From Burkholderiaceae bacterium (GTDB taxonomy: Bacteria; Pseudomonadota; Gammaproteobacteria; Burkholderiales; Burkholderiaceae_D), in contig JAMNXS010000006.1 of NCBI GenBank assembly GCA_023653025.1, positions 1 to 64,000 on the forward strand: a stretch of DNA of 64,000 nucleotides, given 5' to 3'. Made by a program: the position numbers and the translations under genes. Position 1 is the first letter of the stretch. The number at the start of each line of letters is the position of its first letter. The notes under the pieces are model-generated. The model searched no databases. It was not told the DNA's origin and saw only the letters and a list, made by a program, of their open reading frames with translations. Shown here piece after piece: positions 62,162 through 64,000 of the stretch.

Positions 62162-62298
62162 GAGGTCTCTCCTTGCAGAAAGTCGGAAGCGTGTCGGCCG
62201 CTGGTGGCCTCCTGCCGTGGCGTGCGCAGCAGCCACGCGTGCAGGCCGAAGTAGGCGATCCAGAACAGCAGCAGCGTGATCTCGGTGACGTGGTTCAT
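62137..62298 (-). CDS. 53-aa single-TM micro-ORF overlapping bchM and acsF
   Basis: [57 protein letters not shown] overlap with bchM stop and 25-nt overlap with acsF start. Confidence 0.75.
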   Translation of the reverse strand: MNHVTEITLLLFWIAYFGLHAWLLRTPRQEATSGRHASDFLQGETSCTTPATK

Positions 62299-62996
62299 GG
62301 GTAGAGCTCCATCGCCTGCGACGTGTAGAAGCCGCTGGAGATCTTCTCGGTGCGGCCGATCCGCCAGCCGGACAGCAGGGGCTGGCCGGCGATTTCCGCG
62401 CGCAGCGTCGCCTCGGATACCGGCTCGATGAAGGGCGCGCGGTCCGCGCGCGGGAAAATGCGGCCAACGCGGATCATGGTGGCAAGAATCGGATTGCTCG
62501 GCGCGAAGGTGAACAGCACCGACGACGCCGTGCGCTGCGCCAGCCCGGCCAGGCCGCCGACCATGTCGTGCTTCTCGTAATGGATCATCGAGTCCATCGC
62601 AACCACGTGGTCGAAGCGCCCGTAGGACGTCGACAGCATGTCGCCGGAGACGAACTCGAGGCTGCCGCCCTGCATGTCGGCGGGCAGGCGCTCGCGCGCC
62701 AGCTGCACCAGCGTGGTCGACAGATCGATCGCGACCACGTGCGCGCCGCGCCGCGCCAGCTCGATGGCCAGCGCGCCGGTGCCGCAGCCGGCATCGAGGA
62801 TGCGACGCCCGCGCAGGTCGCCCGGCAGCCAGGACAGCAGCGTCGCCCGCATCCGGTCGCGCCCGGCGCGCACGGTCTTGCGGATGCCGGAGACCGGGGC
62901 GTCGGAGGTCAGCTTCGCCCATTGATCGGCTGCGGTGCGGTCGAAGTATTCCTCGAGACGGGCGCGCTTTTCGGGGTAGGTGGTGGGGTTCATCAT
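62295..62996 (-). CDS. bchM: Mg-protoporphyrin IX methyltransferase
   Basis: [54 protein letters not shown]. Confidence 0.93.
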   Translation of the reverse strand: MMNPTTYPEKRARLEEYFDRTAADQWAKLTSDAPVSGIRKTVRAGRDRMRATLLSWLPGDLRGRRILDAGCGTGALAIELARRGAHVVAIDLSTTLVQLARERLPADMQGGSLEFVSGDMLSTSYGRFDHVVAMDSMIHYEKHDMVGGLAGLAQRTASSVLFTFAPSNPILATMIRVGRIFPRADRAPFIEPVSEATLRAEIAGQPLLSGWRIGRTEKISSGFYTSQAMELYP

Positions 62997-63038
62997 GGTG
63001 CCTTTCTCGGCGGGGTGGGCGGGGGCGTCGGGTTGTCC

Positions 63039-63120
63039 GGCGGATTTCGCTTCGCTCTATCCGCCCTACGTTTGCGACATGCAAGTACCGTAGGGCGGGT
63101 AGAGCGAAGCGAAATCCGCC
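63039..63120. repeat. Dispersed intergenic repeat cluster D (two opposing units)
   Basis: GGCGGATTTCGCTTCGCTCTATCCGCCCTACG and its inverted copy GTAGGGCGGGTAGAGCGAAGCGAAATCCGCC. Confidence 0.9.
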
Positions 63121-63124
63121 AGGA

Positions 63125-64000
<876 letters not shown>

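Overview
High-GC proteobacterial chromosome window, probably a betaproteobacterium judging from gene content and order. It contains three blocks. (1) About 1-27 kb is housekeeping and catabolic DNA. It includes a leucine/isovalerate (liu) degradation cluster (HMG-CoA lyase, MCC alpha and beta, bioA, acyl-CoA dehydrogenase, thiolase, aceK, isovaleryl-CoA dehydrogenase, MerR-type LiuR) with a perfect 18-bp palindromic operator, followed by dsbA, a SPOR protein and argS. (2) About 27-64 kb is a photosynthesis gene cluster (PGC): lhaA-puhABC, crtIB, crtC/D/A, bchCXYZ-pufB-X-A-L-M-C, crtF, crtE, bchO/D/I, puhE, acsF, bchM and partial bchL. Four promoter regions carry exact TGT-N12-ACA (PpsR/CrtJ-type) sites. 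(3) Accessory DNA includes two tandem paralogues at 1.7-5.1 kb and a 4-kb plus-strand island inside the PGC (Sak4-like ATPase, SSB, a third relative of the tandem paralogues fused to ankyrin repeats, and an epimerase). The most interesting candidates are: the three-member, unannotated, predicted caspase-like (His-Gly...Cys) family with effector-like N-termini; a 73-aa single-TM protein encoded between pufB and pufA; a 53-aa TM micro-ORF overlapping both bchM and acsF; and a TbpB-like lipoprotein with a PpsR-type site in the PGC. All family calls come from reading the sequence; no database search was run.
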